Of a DNA stretch of 20,009 nucleotides, positions 12,822-20,009 are shown piece after piece; the stretch's first letter is position 1; every line of letters begins with the position of its first letter. A model generated the notes under the pieces. It made no database searches. It worked only from the letters and a program-made list of their open reading frames with translations, and was not told the origin of the DNA. Position numbers and translations under genes: made by a program. Source of the DNA: CALRBF01 sp041164045 (GTDB taxonomy: Bacteria; Patescibacteriota; Minisyncoccia; SW-4-49-11); NCBI GenBank assembly GCA_041164045.1, contig JBEAQD010000040.1:1-20009 (forward strand). Reading direction: 5' to 3'.

Positions 12822-13067
12822 CTATAAAGGACCTACATAAATATTTTTATTTTTACACAGACAATAAACTCTTAGTTTATTATGACCACATATAGACTCT
12901 ACATCTTGTTCAAAGATATTGGGATTGAATAATTTTCCATATTTTGATTTTGCCTGATCTAATGGCAGTACATAATCTAAACCTTGTTGTATTTTTCGTA
13001 ACACTGTTTCCAGCAAATCATTGTACCAAACCTGAAAATGAGTAGCTCCAGATGTAAGTTTTTGCAT
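12822..13067 (-). CDS. Small hypothetical protein (81 aa; up to 108)
   Basis: I do not recognise this protein. From the ATG at 13067 it reads MQKLTSGATHFQVWYNDLLE, continues through a helical middle (TVLRKIQQGLDYVLPLDQAK) and ends with a cysteine-containing strand region (HNKLRVYCLCKNKNIYVGPL). The frame is open to a TTG at 13148 (108 residues), but that would begin within the T-run of the preceding terminator. A possible promoter (TTGATT, 17 bases, TATATC with TG extension, near 13104-13132) also favours the shorter form. No Shine-Dalgarno site is seen. A strong terminator follows. It is AT-rich in codon use, unlike the other small genes here. Confidence 0.5.
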   Translation of the reverse strand: MQKLTSGATHFQVWYNDLLETVLRKIQQGLDYVLPLDQAKSKYGKLFNPNIFEQDVESICGHNKLRVYCLCKNKNIYVGPL

Positions 13068-13146
13068 GGAGTTTTGAATGTGAATAAACACAAACTTAGA
13101 TATATCATATTTGATTTTATAAATCAAGAGTAAATTATTTTTAAAC

Positions 13147-13176
13147 AAAAAAGAGGCCGGAACTAGTAGCTCCGGC
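13147..13176 (-). terminator. Terminator of the 54-aa gene
   Basis: The stem GCCGGA/TCCGGC with an inner CTA/TAG pairing is followed on the minus strand by TTTTTT. It lies about 70 bases after the stop codon at 13248. Confidence 0.8.
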
Positions 13177-13247
13177 TGATGGGGATATGGGCTTTTTTGA
13201 ACCCTGATGCGGGATTGATTCCCGAGAAAATTATTTAGTTGTATTGA

Positions 13248-13412
13248 TCAGACGCCGTCGGCGTCTTGGCCAGCTTCAGCGGAGCCATCACCAGCTTCTT
13301 CGTTGGCTTTTTCAGCTCCTTGCTGAGGCTCTTGCTGAGCTTGTTCTTGTTCCACCGCTTCGGCGGAAACTTGATCCTCGACTCCGTCGAGGACTGTTGC
13401 TTCTGTGGACAT
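13248..13412 (-). CDS. Very small acidic, probably disordered protein (54 aa)
   Basis: The frame starts MSTEATVLDGVEDQV, runs through a Gln/Glu/Ala-rich middle (VEQEQAQQEPQQGAEKANEE) and ends AGQDADGV. It has almost no hydrophobic core, so it is probably disordered or purely helical, and strongly acidic. GGAG lies five bases before the ATG. Upstream is TTGACA-17-TATATT (13478-13506), and downstream a strong terminator. Codons are GC-rich (GCC, GTC, GAC), very unlike the surrounding genes. A leader of about 60 bases contains a GAGATC/GATCTT hairpin. I considered a ubiquitin-like Pup protein, but the C-terminus lacks the Gly-Gly-Glu/Gln. Function unknown. Confidence 0.62.
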   Translation of the reverse strand: MSTEATVLDGVEDQVSAEAVEQEQAQQEPQQGAEKANEEAGDGSAEAGQDADGV

Positions 13413-13477
13413 AAAGACTCCGAGTAGTTGAGGGAGTGCCTAGCTTGAGATCAAAAGATCTTAACCAGACAAATAAT

Positions 13478-13506
13478 AATATATTATATCTTTTCTTTCC
13501 TGTCAA
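13478..13506 (-). promoter_or_regulatory. Promoter of the 54-aa acidic protein gene
   Basis: A perfect TTGACA (13501-13506), a 17-base spacer and TATATT (13478-13483). A TATAAT five bases closer to the -35 overlaps it but has too short a spacer. Confidence 0.6.
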
Positions 13507-13520
13507 CATAAAATTACCGT

Positions 13521-13549
13521 TTTACAAAATTTATTTTTTATGATATAAT
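13521..13549 (+). promoter_or_regulatory. Promoter of the VirB4 operon
   Basis: TTTACA (13521-13526), 17 bases, perfect TATAAT (13544-13549) with TG one base before it. The expected start site (about 13556) falls on the ATG at 13557, so the operon mRNA may be leaderless. Confidence 0.75.
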
Positions 13550-13556
13550 TTATTAT

Positions 13557-14234
13557 ATGGCTAATATAAAATCAAACATTAAAAATAAGCCGGAGACTAG
13601 TACGCAAAAGTACTTATCTATCGACACCATTCAAGATAGTGTAGTAATTCTCAAAGATGGTGGTTTGAGAGCTGTTTTGATGACTTCTTCTGTAAACTTT
13701 GACCTCAAATCTTCAGATGAACAGGATGCTATTATTTATGCCTATCAGAATTTTATCAATTCTCTTGATTTTCCGCTACAAATTCAAATTAGTTCTAGAG
13801 TGCTAAATATAAATGGATATCTAAATTATCTATCTGAATTCCAACAAACTCAAAAAAACGAGCTTTTGCGACTTCAAATTGGTGAGTATTCTCAATTTGT
13901 TAAAGAATTAGTTGATAGTGCTAATATCGTTAACAAAACATTTTACATAGTGGTACCCTTCGACCCTGTTGAAATCAAAGAAGGTCTATTTGATAAATTA
14001 AGCAATGCTTTTAATCCCAAAATTGCAATTCAATATAAAAAAGAAGATTTGGAAAAATATAAAACTCAACTTTGGCAAAGAGTAAACGGGGTGATGTATG
14101 GACTCAAAAGAGCAGGAATTTATATGACTCCACTAAATACTCAGGAATTAATCGAGTTATATTATTCATTTTATAATCCTGATTCTAAACCAACAGAGTC
14201 TCTACACAATGTAGAAGATTTAGATATTACATAA
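13557..14234 (+). CDS. TraC-like domain protein (VirB4 N-terminal-type partner)
   Basis: The 225-residue protein resembles the TraC-like/VirB4 N-terminal module found in CPR genomes directly before a VirB4 ATPase. It has the motif pair YLSIDTIQDSVVILKDGGLRAVL (19-41) and AIIYAYQNFINSLDFPLQIQI (58-78), followed by a charged helix and the strand NKTFYIVVPFDP. The C-terminal half has LWQRVNGVMYGLKRAGIYMTPLNTQEL, also typical of VirB4 N-terminal domains. It has no signal peptide and should be peripheral on the inner face of the membrane. The next gene starts five bases after its stop. The two together probably reconstitute what is one VirB4/TraC polypeptide elsewhere. The ATG lacks a leader with Shine-Dalgarno, consistent with leaderless initiation. 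Confidence 0.78.
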   Translation: MANIKSNIKNKPETSTQKYLSIDTIQDSVVILKDGGLRAVLMTSSVNFDLKSSDEQDAIIYAYQNFINSLDFPLQIQISSRVLNINGYLNYLSEFQQTQKNELLRLQIGEYSQFVKELVDSANIVNKTFYIVVPFDPVEIKEGLFDKLSNAFNPKIAIQYKKEDLEKYKTQLWQRVNGVMYGLKRAGIYMTPLNTQELIELYYSFYNPDSKPTESLHNVEDLDIT

Positions 14235-14239
14235 AATAT

Positions 14240-16069
14240 ATGGCCAAAAAACCTACCACTAGTCCAGAAATCTCAGAATACCTCAAGGGGCAGAATAGCT
14301 TGAGAGACTTATTGGCTCCGGCTAGTATTTTGGTTGACCCTAAATATATTCAAATTGGGTCTAAATTTGCAAGAACTATTTTCGTAATGACTTATCCAAG
14401 ATTCTTGGTAACTGGTTGGTTTAGTCCTTTGATTACTCTTGATTATGTGTTGGATATTTCTATGTTTATGTACCCAATGGATAGCGGAGTAATTTTGAAG
14501 AACCTAAGAACTCAGGTCACTAGATTTCAAGCTCAAATCTCCACAGCTCAAGAAAAAGGCTTAATCCGAGATCCTCTGGTTGAGACTGCTTATCAGGATG
14601 CGGAGAATCTAAGAGACCAGTTACAACAGGGAACTGAGAGATTCTTTAGATTTGGACTTTATCTAACTGTTTATGCAGACAGTGTGGCTGAGTTAGAAAA
14701 AAATATTGCTCAAATTGATTCTATGTTGCAGACAAAAATGGTCTATTCCAAACCTTGTCTTTTCCAAACAGAGCAAGGCTTCCAGTCTACCGTCCCAATT
14801 CTAAAGGATGACCTAGCTATTGCCAATAATCTCAATACATCCCCTCTATCTACTACCTTTCCTTTTATATCAGCTAGTATATCATCCAATAAAGGGGTTT
14901 TATATGGGATTAACCGGCATAATAATAGTCTTATCTTATTCGATAGATTCTCAATGGAAAATGCTAATGAGGTTATTTTTGCCAAGTCCGGAGCAGGTAA
15001 GAGCTATCTTGCTAAATTAGAGATTCTAAGACATTTAATGCTAGGAATTGATATATTAGTTATTGACCCTGAAAATGAATATTCATATTTGAGTGAAGCT
15101 GTGGGTGGAACTTTTATAAAAATTTCTCTTAATTCCAATCAGCATATTAATCCTTTTGATTTACCTATGCCAAGAGCTGATGAGAATCCTGCCGATTTAC
15201 TCAAGTCCAATATCGCAGACCTTTTGAGTATGCTCAAATTGATGCTACAAGGTGGCAATGAAGAAGATATATTCCATGCTGAGGAGGAGGCTATTTTAGA
15301 TAGAGCTTTGTATGAGACTTATGCTAGTAAAGACATAACTTTAGAGACCAAAGATTATACTAATAAAGAAATTCCGACTTTATCTGATTTGGAGAATATT
15401 CTTAATAATATGGAAGGTGGTGAGAGTTTGGCTATTCGTTTATCCAAATACACTACTGGTAGCTTTAGTGGTTTTGTCAATGAGCCAACTAATATTAATT
15501 TTGATAATCAGTTGGTGATATTCAATACTCGAGATATGGAGGACGAGTTACAATCTCTGGCTATGTTTGTAGTTACTCAATATATCTGGAAAGAAATTCG
15601 TAGAACTCTCAAGAAAAGAATTCTATTCGTAGATGAGGCATGGGTAATGATGAAGGATAAAGCTGTGGCTTCTTTCCTTTTCTCACTCGCCAAAAGAGCA
15701 CGCAAATACTATCTGGGGCTTACCACTATAACACAGGACATTGCTGATTTCCTAGCTTCTGAATATGGGAAGGCAATTCTTACCAACTCTTCTATTCAGA
15801 TTTTACTCAAACAATCTCCCGCTTCAATTGACATTATCAAAGATACTTTTTATCTGACTGAAGAAGAGAAATTCCTATTGCTAGAGTCAGATGTAGGAGA
15901 AGGAATTTTCTTTGCCGGACTTAAGCATGCAGCCATAAAAGTAGTTGCATCTTATGGAGAAGACCAAATCATAACTTCAGACCCTGAACAGTTACTCAAA
16001 ATTCAAGCAGCTAAAGCTCAAATGGATGAGGAAGCTGTTTCTGATGACATATTCACTTTAAATCTATAA
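14240..16069 (+). CDS. virB4: VirB4/TraC-family conjugation-type ATPase
   Basis: This 609-residue ATPase of the HerA/FtsK superfamily has Walker A AKSGAGKS (248-255), IDPENEY after the next strand (275-281), Walker B ILFVDEAW (461-468) and the sensor-like TTITQD (495-500). Its N-terminal 200 residues (RFLVTGWFSPLITLDYVLDISMFM) match the small domain seen in VirB4. VirB4 is the membrane-associated hexameric ATPase that drives type IV secretion or pilus biogenesis. No VirB2, VirB6, VirB8-10 or VirD4 homologue lies nearby in this window. In CPR bacteria, VirB4 genes often sit in small chromosomal clusters, and may serve DNA uptake or surface fibres rather than conjugation; which applies here is inference. 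Confidence 0.9.
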   Translation: MAKKPTTSPEISEYLKGQNSLRDLLAPASILVDPKYIQIGSKFARTIFVMTYPRFLVTGWFSPLITLDYVLDISMFMYPMDSGVILKNLRTQVTRFQAQISTAQEKGLIRDPLVETAYQDAENLRDQLQQGTERFFRFGLYLTVYADSVAELEKNIAQIDSMLQTKMVYSKPCLFQTEQGFQSTVPILKDDLAIANNLNTSPLSTTFPFISASISSNKGVLYGINRHNNSLILFDRFSMENANEVIFAKSGAGKSYLAKLEILRHLMLGIDILVIDPENEYSYLSEAVGGTFIKISLNSNQHINPFDLPMPRADENPADLLKSNIADLLSMLKLMLQGGNEEDIFHAEEEAILDRALYETYASKDITLETKDYTNKEIPTLSDLENILNNMEGGESLAIRLSKYTTGSFSGFVNEPTNINFDNQLVIFNTRDMEDELQSLAMFVVTQYIWKEIRRTLKKRILFVDEAWVMMKDKAVASFLFSLAKRARKYYLGLTTITQDIADFLASEYGKAILTNSSIQILLKQSPASIDIIKDTFYLTEEEKFLLLESDVGEGIFFAGLKHAAIKVVASYGEDQIITSDPEQLLKIQAAKAQMDEEAVSDDIFTLNL

Positions 16070-16073
16070 ATTT

Positions 16074-17180
16074 ATGTCTAAAACAAAGTTATTACTTATT
16101 CTAGCTCTTACAATCATACCTTTAGGTGTAATTGGGCTTTTGATATATCAATATAGTTCTCGTCCAATAGAGAATGCTAACTCCAAAAACAATACAACCG
16201 AAGAATCTGAGGAAAAAAAGACATCTTTAACAGCATCTAAATTAGTAGATGTACCTATAGTTAATGCTACTATTGATGATAAGAATAGTATTAGATATTA
16301 TTCATTAGATAAAGGACAAACTTTTAGAATTCCTGCCAGTGGGGGAGAGTCTACCATATTAGATGAGACTGTTTTGACTGGACTGACATCAGTTTCTTGG
16401 GCACCAACTTCTCCATATGTCTTAACCAAAATTCAAAATAGAGTTTATAGCTATAATTATGCTGAGAATACATCTTATGCTTTCCCAATTGATGTTAGCT
16501 CAGCTCAATTTTTATCAGATAATAGAGTTTTTTATACCTTTCAAAATAGAGATGGCACTGTAGATTTATCCGTTAGTAATGCTGATGGATCTAATTGGAC
16601 AAAAATTATAACTCTAAGCTCAAATGCAGTATTTCTAAAAACTATACCTTTCAAAAATAGTATTAGCCAAACTCTAGTACCTAGTAGTTATAGAGCCTCT
16701 GCTCTTAGAATCATCAATATAGATACTGGGCAAGCAACTTCCGTTCTAGATGAGAAAAATGGGCTTAATATCTCTTGGGCACCTAGTGGAGACATTGGAA
16801 TTATATCCTATAATACCGAGAGAGGAAGCGGACAATTAGCCCTATCTATAGTAGATAAAGCTGGTTTTGAATTATCCAAAATTCCAGATGTGGGAACTAT
16901 TGCTGAGAAAATAGTCTGGAGCTCAGACAGTAAAACTGCTTACTTTACCAAACCGGAAGTTGCCAATAGCAAGATTTTACCAGATGATTATTATACTTCC
17001 AGTTTAGGGGAGTTCAATGAAAGTTTGTATAAAATAGATATAGATACCGCCACCACTAGCCAATTATCTAGTAATATTGGTAGTGTAGACTCCCGCGACC
17101 TATTCCTCAACTCAGCCGGAACAGAATTATTCTTTATTAATCGAAGAGATAATAATTTATACAAAGTGCCTTTGAGGTAG
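16074..17180 (+). CDS. Membrane-anchored beta-propeller protein (TolB/WD40-like)
   Basis: The 368-residue protein has an N-terminal membrane helix (about 5-27), a low-complexity acidic linker (NNTTEESEEKK) and a beta-propeller. Propeller blades show repeats of the form SWAPTSPYVL, SWAPSGDIGII, VWSSDSKTAYF and NSAGTELFFINR, with DGTVDLSVSNADGSNW and similar turns, typical of TolB-like blades. The propeller would face outside. It starts four bases after the virB4 stop and is therefore cotranscribed. I infer it is a surface or periplasm-side component of the same machine; direct evidence is only the operon. A hairpin without a T-run follows at 17201-17220. Confidence 0.75.
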   Translation: MSKTKLLLILALTIIPLGVIGLLIYQYSSRPIENANSKNNTTEESEEKKTSLTASKLVDVPIVNATIDDKNSIRYYSLDKGQTFRIPASGGESTILDETVLTGLTSVSWAPTSPYVLTKIQNRVYSYNYAENTSYAFPIDVSSAQFLSDNRVFYTFQNRDGTVDLSVSNADGSNWTKIITLSSNAVFLKTIPFKNSISQTLVPSSYRASALRIINIDTGQATSVLDEKNGLNISWAPSGDIGIISYNTERGSGQLALSIVDKAGFELSKIPDVGTIAEKIVWSSDSKTAYFTKPEVANSKILPDDYYTSSLGEFNESLYKIDIDTATTSQLSSNIGSVDSRDLFLNSAGTELFFINRRDNNLYKVPLR

Positions 17181-17195
17181 GGGGGATGAGAGTTC

Positions 17196-17220
17196 CGTAG
17201 GGGCGACCTTTCAGTCGCCC
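17196..17220. repeat. GTAGGGGCGAC/GTCGCCC hairpin repeat
   Basis: The hairpin GGGCGAC-CTTTCA-GTCGCCC matches the ends of the repeats at 1770-1840 and 5235-5304. It lies 20 bases after the propeller gene and just before the MITE-like element, the same order of repeat types as at 1770-1930 and 5098-5304. Confidence 0.6.
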
Positions 17221-17232
17221 GCTTGATCTAAA

Positions 17233-17368
17233 AAATTCCCCTCTTGAGGGGTGCCGTCTTTAGGCGGTGGGGTGGAGTATTTTTATAATTTGAACATATT
17301 TTATTTTCCACCCCGTCTCCCTCCTAAACTAAGGTATAGGAGGGATCCACCCCTCAAGAGGGGAATTT
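17233..17368. repeat. MITE-like element with 21-base perfect inverted ends (136 bases)
   Basis: The ends, 17233-17253 and 17348-17368, are exact inverted copies over 21 bases, each containing the near-palindrome CCCCTCTTGAGGGG. Inside are inner inverted pieces GGGGTGGA/TCCACCCC and the hairpin CCTCCTA/ATAGGAGG. Right-half copies occur at 8688-8754 and (inverted) 5164-5223, and a decayed one at 1866-1930. No target-site duplication is evident. It lies between convergent genes and could act as a bidirectional stop. Confidence 0.75.
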
Positions 17369-17406
17369 AGCTCAAATTCTCCTCCCAAACCTTTACAAAG
17401 TTTATT

Positions 17407-18648
17407 TTATTGAGCTACTTTTTTCTTTAATCCTACAACTCCATAAAGAATAACTAAGAATACTAGAGCCAAATCATTTTTCCAAAATGGGGTGTCTAAT
17501 ATCCCGTATAAGAATATAGATAAAAGGCTTAGACTAAGCCAATAAGTCTCCCATTGATTGGACTTTATGGCCTCGACTAGCCTTATAATTGTATATCTAA
17601 GGATATAAATCAGCCAAATTATACCAGCTACCCCCAGATGTAGCCAAAAAGCAAAGTATAAATTATGCGGTTCAGGTACTAGCCACTCATAGGGCGGGAA
17701 GTACTTTTCTGGAATAGTCTCAGCATAAACTCGCTGAAAGTCAGCAAGTCCAATTCCGAGCACAGGATTATCTTTAATCATTGCAATTGAAGTGTCCCAA
17801 ATTTGGATTCTAGTGGTGATGGAATTGCGATTATTCATATCGAGCAAACTCTGGAATTTGGGAGTATTAAATTGCCAAGTTCCAAATACCGTAATACAAA
17901 TTATAATCACTCCCAGAATTGGCAAAGAGTATTTTTTTAAAACAGGATTAGTTATCAAATTTTGCTGATTCTGTTGACTAATAGATATTCTAGTCAATAC
18001 CCATATTCCTAACACCCCTATAAGGGCAAAAATTCCTGCATAGGATTGAGTTGTTATAATACTTGTGAATAACACCGCTATCACAAACCATCTTAACTCT
18101 ACTGGGATATTTCGCCGAGACAAACTCAAGACAAAAATCGGCACCAGATACATCGCAATATAATTAGCAAAACCTCCCTGAGCCACCGCCGGATCAAGCC
18201 CTAGAGCATATAAAGCCGTCGGCCTAAACTCGCCATCCAGACCCAATACCACCACTTGAGCAATAGTTATAATTGCTACCACTAATCCGCTACCAATAAT
18301 TCCTCTAATCAGGGAGACATAATATTTTGACCCCATTTTAGACAAAATTAGCAATACCAAACTCGGCAAGACAAAATATGCCTTCCAAATTCCTAGACTA
18401 GACCTCAATTCCTCACTTATCACCACTCCGAGACTTGCCAAAATTAATAAACTACCAAAAATTAGAGTCTTTGGATTCCAATAATTAGAAATCTGGAATA
18501 AATTTTTATAATCTCTAAATTGTATCAAAAATATTAGTAATACAATTCCAATCCCAACTTCCAAAACATTAGTCGGAATACCAAAAACTGTAAATCTAAT
18601 CACATATAGAGGAATAATCAAACCAAGTCCAAAGAATATTCTACTCAT
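17407..18648 (-). CDS. O-antigen ligase/polymerase family membrane protein (second of pair)
   Basis: The 413-residue protein is almost wholly hydrophobic with about ten to twelve membrane helices. A large outward loop near 270-330 has the Wzy_C (PF04932) pattern: TRIQIWDTSIAMIKDNPVLGIGLADF, then PEPHNLYFAFWLHLGVAG with the conserved His. The family joins or polymerises lipid-linked glycans on the outer side of the membrane (WaaL or Wzy). A teichoic-acid- or exopolysaccharide-type glycan is possible. Its ATG overlaps the stop of the preceding gene (ATGA, 18645-18648), so it is translationally coupled. The two proteins are paralogous in the loop motif but otherwise divergent. Confidence 0.82.
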   Translation of the reverse strand: MSRIFFGLGLIIPLYVIRFTVFGIPTNVLEVGIGIVLLIFLIQFRDYKNLFQISNYWNPKTLIFGSLLILASLGVVISEELRSSLGIWKAYFVLPSLVLLILSKMGSKYYVSLIRGIIGSGLVVAIITIAQVVVLGLDGEFRPTALYALGLDPAVAQGGFANYIAMYLVPIFVLSLSRRNIPVELRWFVIAVLFTSIITTQSYAGIFALIGVLGIWVLTRISISQQNQQNLITNPVLKKYSLPILGVIIICITVFGTWQFNTPKFQSLLDMNNRNSITTRIQIWDTSIAMIKDNPVLGIGLADFQRVYAETIPEKYFPPYEWLVPEPHNLYFAFWLHLGVAGIIWLIYILRYTIIRLVEAIKSNQWETYWLSLSLLSIFLYGILDTPFWKNDLALVFLVILYGVVGLKKKVAQ

Positions 18649-19823
18649 AATAATAAAAATAAAATAAATATCAGAATATGTGGAAAGAAAATACTATTTA
18701 CAAACATCGAATGTACCAAAATTAGAGCCCAGCCAGCAATAATCGCTACCCCCCAGACTCGCTTCAGCCCTGACTTAGAGACTTTTCTCCAAGCCCTTAA
18801 TAGAGAATTTATTATAATCAATATAAATAAACCAAGCCCAATAATCCCTCCCGTCAGCCAGAGAGTTAAGAGGCTACTATCTCGTCCAGAAGCTGAGTTT
18901 AGCTCAGATGGGACAATAGTCTGATACTTAATAGTATTATAACCAATACCCCAAATTGGATTGCGGTCTATATCATCTAAAGTCTCCAGCCAAGATTGAA
19001 TTCTAAGTGAAGCCGTCACATCAACTTGAATTGCCCCTTGAATACGAGTTTGTAATCTAGGATTAGAGATAACAATCAGAGATAAAATGATTATCACTAA
19101 GACAAAAGTCCGCCTTGAGATAAGAATTGTAACAATAGTAACTCCAATCAAGAAAGCTAATAGAGCACTTCTAGAATAAGTCAGCATCAAGGCTCCTACT
19201 ACAATCCCTAGTCCAATTATCCAACTAGACAATAAAATTATATTTTTATTATTCCAAAGCTTATTTTCTCTCAAAAAAACCAAAATTCTAGTCAAAATAA
19301 TCACCGCTGCTAACCCCAAAAATCCACCTAAGAAATTTGGGTCATACCAAGTGGATAATAGTCTACCCTGATGTGGGTCCCAACCATATTGAGCCATAAA
19401 AGAGAAATCCGGAAATAAAATTAGTTGCACAAATCCCAAAATAGATAAAATCACTGACGACACAAAGACCATATACCATAACTGATTGTCTACTTTTTCT
19501 GAATTTTGAGCCCTATAATCTATCAGAGGTAATAGCAGAGACATATAAGCGGCTAATCTAATCCAATAGAGAATTGAGCCTAATTCACCCCCGACAGCAG
19601 GGATGAAATTTAAATTTATCAAGAGATTACCCAACAGATAAAATAGCCATATTGCTACTAAAATAATATTAGAGGAATATGACAGAGGCTTATTTTTATC
19701 CCTAGTCAACCACCAAAAACCCAAATAAACAGGAATCAAAAAATCAGTCAAAACCCCAAAATCACCAATTCTAGTAATCTGACCCGTAATTACACTAACA
19801 ATCAAAACCCAATATCCAAACAT
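18645..19823 (-). CDS. O-antigen ligase/polymerase family membrane protein (first of pair)
   Basis: This 392-residue, multi-helix protein carries the same Wzy_C pattern: TASLRIQSWLETLDDIDRNPIWGIGYNTI in the large loop, then SASGRDSSLLTLWLTGGIIGLGLF. Instead of the His of its neighbour it has Asp-Ser-Ser, which is common in Wzy-like members; this may mark it as a polymerase rather than a ligase. Earlier, GWDPHQGRLLSTWYDPNFLGG is another conserved loop, typical of this family (the DPN motif). It is expressed from TTTAGA-17-TATAAA with TG extension (19836-19864), giving a very short leader. The C-terminus ends within a helix (FILFLLL) just where the next gene begins. Confidence 0.82.
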   Translation of the reverse strand: MFGYWVLIVSVITGQITRIGDFGVLTDFLIPVYLGFWWLTRDKNKPLSYSSNIILVAIWLFYLLGNLLINLNFIPAVGGELGSILYWIRLAAYMSLLLPLIDYRAQNSEKVDNQLWYMVFVSSVILSILGFVQLILFPDFSFMAQYGWDPHQGRLLSTWYDPNFLGGFLGLAAVIILTRILVFLRENKLWNNKNIILLSSWIIGLGIVVGALMLTYSRSALLAFLIGVTIVTILISRRTFVLVIIILSLIVISNPRLQTRIQGAIQVDVTASLRIQSWLETLDDIDRNPIWGIGYNTIKYQTIVPSELNSASGRDSSLLTLWLTGGIIGLGLFILIIINSLLRAWRKVSKSGLKRVWGVAIIAGWALILVHSMFVNSIFFPHILIFILFLLL

Positions 19824-19835
19824 ATTAAATCTAAA

Positions 19836-19884
19836 TTTATACCATTATTATACTCTTTTCTAAATAAATAATCTATATTATAAT
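19836..19884. promoter_or_regulatory. Divergent promoter region between the ligase pair and the last gene
   Basis: Minus strand: TTTAGA (19859-19864), 17 bases, TATAAA (19836-19841) with TG extension, a start site about six bases from the ATG. Plus strand: perfect TATAAT at 19879-19884, with no good -35; it would leave a leader of about 20 bases before the ATG at 19912. Confidence 0.45.
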
Positions 19885-19911
19885 AAAGAGGTATCAATAA
19901 ACAACAATCTT

Positions 19912-20009
19912 ATGCCTAAAATGATGCCTAAAATCTTTACTTTCATCATTGCGGGAATTGGAGTCTTTCTAATACTCTCAATTGTTGGAGGTGTAATTGT
20001 ATTTAATAC
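19912..20009 (+). CDS. Membrane-anchored protein, N-terminal part only
   Basis: About 32 codons are visible before the window ends. The start MPKMMPKIFTF has a repeated ATG-CCT-AAA, so initiation could be at the first, fourth or fifth codon. It is followed by a single long hydrophobic helix (FIIAGIGVFLILSIVGGVIV). It is an N-terminal anchor or uncleaved signal; the rest is outside the window, so no family can be given. Confidence 0.5.
   Translation, partial: MPKMMPKIFTFIIAGIGVFLILSIVGGVIVFN

Noticed and set aside
13248..13412. Acidic small protein as a Pup-like (prokaryotic ubiquitin-like) tag
   Set aside because: Size and acidity fit, but the C-terminus is ADGV with no Gly-Gly-Gln/Glu, and no PafA or Mpa gene is near.
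13312..13509. 65-codon minus frame rich in Arg and Ser
   Set aside because: It overlaps the acidic 54-residue gene in another frame and would start upstream of its promoter.

Overview
The window is AT-rich, with short intergenic gaps and the standard code (TGA ends several small genes). It looks like a chromosome segment of a Candidate Phyla Radiation (Patescibacteria) bacterium. The evidence is an IF-2 that begins directly at its G domain, a DUF4446 protein, a VirB4 ATPase split from a TraC-like partner, a trimmed PcrA-type helicase, and many unknown very small genes. UGA-as-glycine lineages are unlikely. The lineage is inferred; no marker gene such as 16S rRNA is present.

Layout. 1-490: 5' part of a histidine phosphatase gene, a tRNA-tail repeat element and tRNA-Ala, all on minus. 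490-2450: cupin gene, a small unknown gene, repeat-rich spacers, a second tRNA-tail element with tRNA-Asp, and tRNA-His. 2536-5510: two small membrane-protein genes, a double-domain LOG-like gene, the third tRNA-tail element with tRNA-Arg, and a 46-residue membrane protein. 5654-9170: PcrA/UvrD helicase, tRNA-Cys, a SPOUT methyltransferase (plus strand), repeats and a strongly signalled 57-residue gene. 9170-12359: DUF4446-infB-rbfA on minus, diverging from rsmA (ksgA) on plus through overlapping promoters. 12421-13520: three small unknown minus genes, each with its own signals. 13521-17180: three-gene plus-strand operon (TraC-like protein, VirB4-family ATPase, membrane-anchored beta-propeller). 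17233-17368: a MITE-like inverted-repeat element. 17407-19823: two overlapping O-antigen ligase/polymerase-family genes. 19912-end: start of a membrane protein.

The core genes serve translation (IF-2, RbfA, RsmA, SPOUT methylase, five tRNAs) and DNA repair. The VirB4 operon and Wzy-type genes point to an envelope-spanning machine and surface polysaccharide.

The most unusual signal is a family of three elements placed directly 3' of tRNA-Ala, tRNA-Asp and tRNA-Arg. Each has a duplicated tRNA 3' tail and a shared GC-rich core. The core holds a GGGA-loop hairpin whose stem varies in a compensatory way between copies, and a second variable hairpin. Two copies, and a decayed third, carry a segment complementary to the host tRNA's T-arm. 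A second theme is a set of tiny genes with near-consensus promoters, often with extended -10 elements, and their own terminators, while most long genes lack an evident Shine-Dalgarno site.
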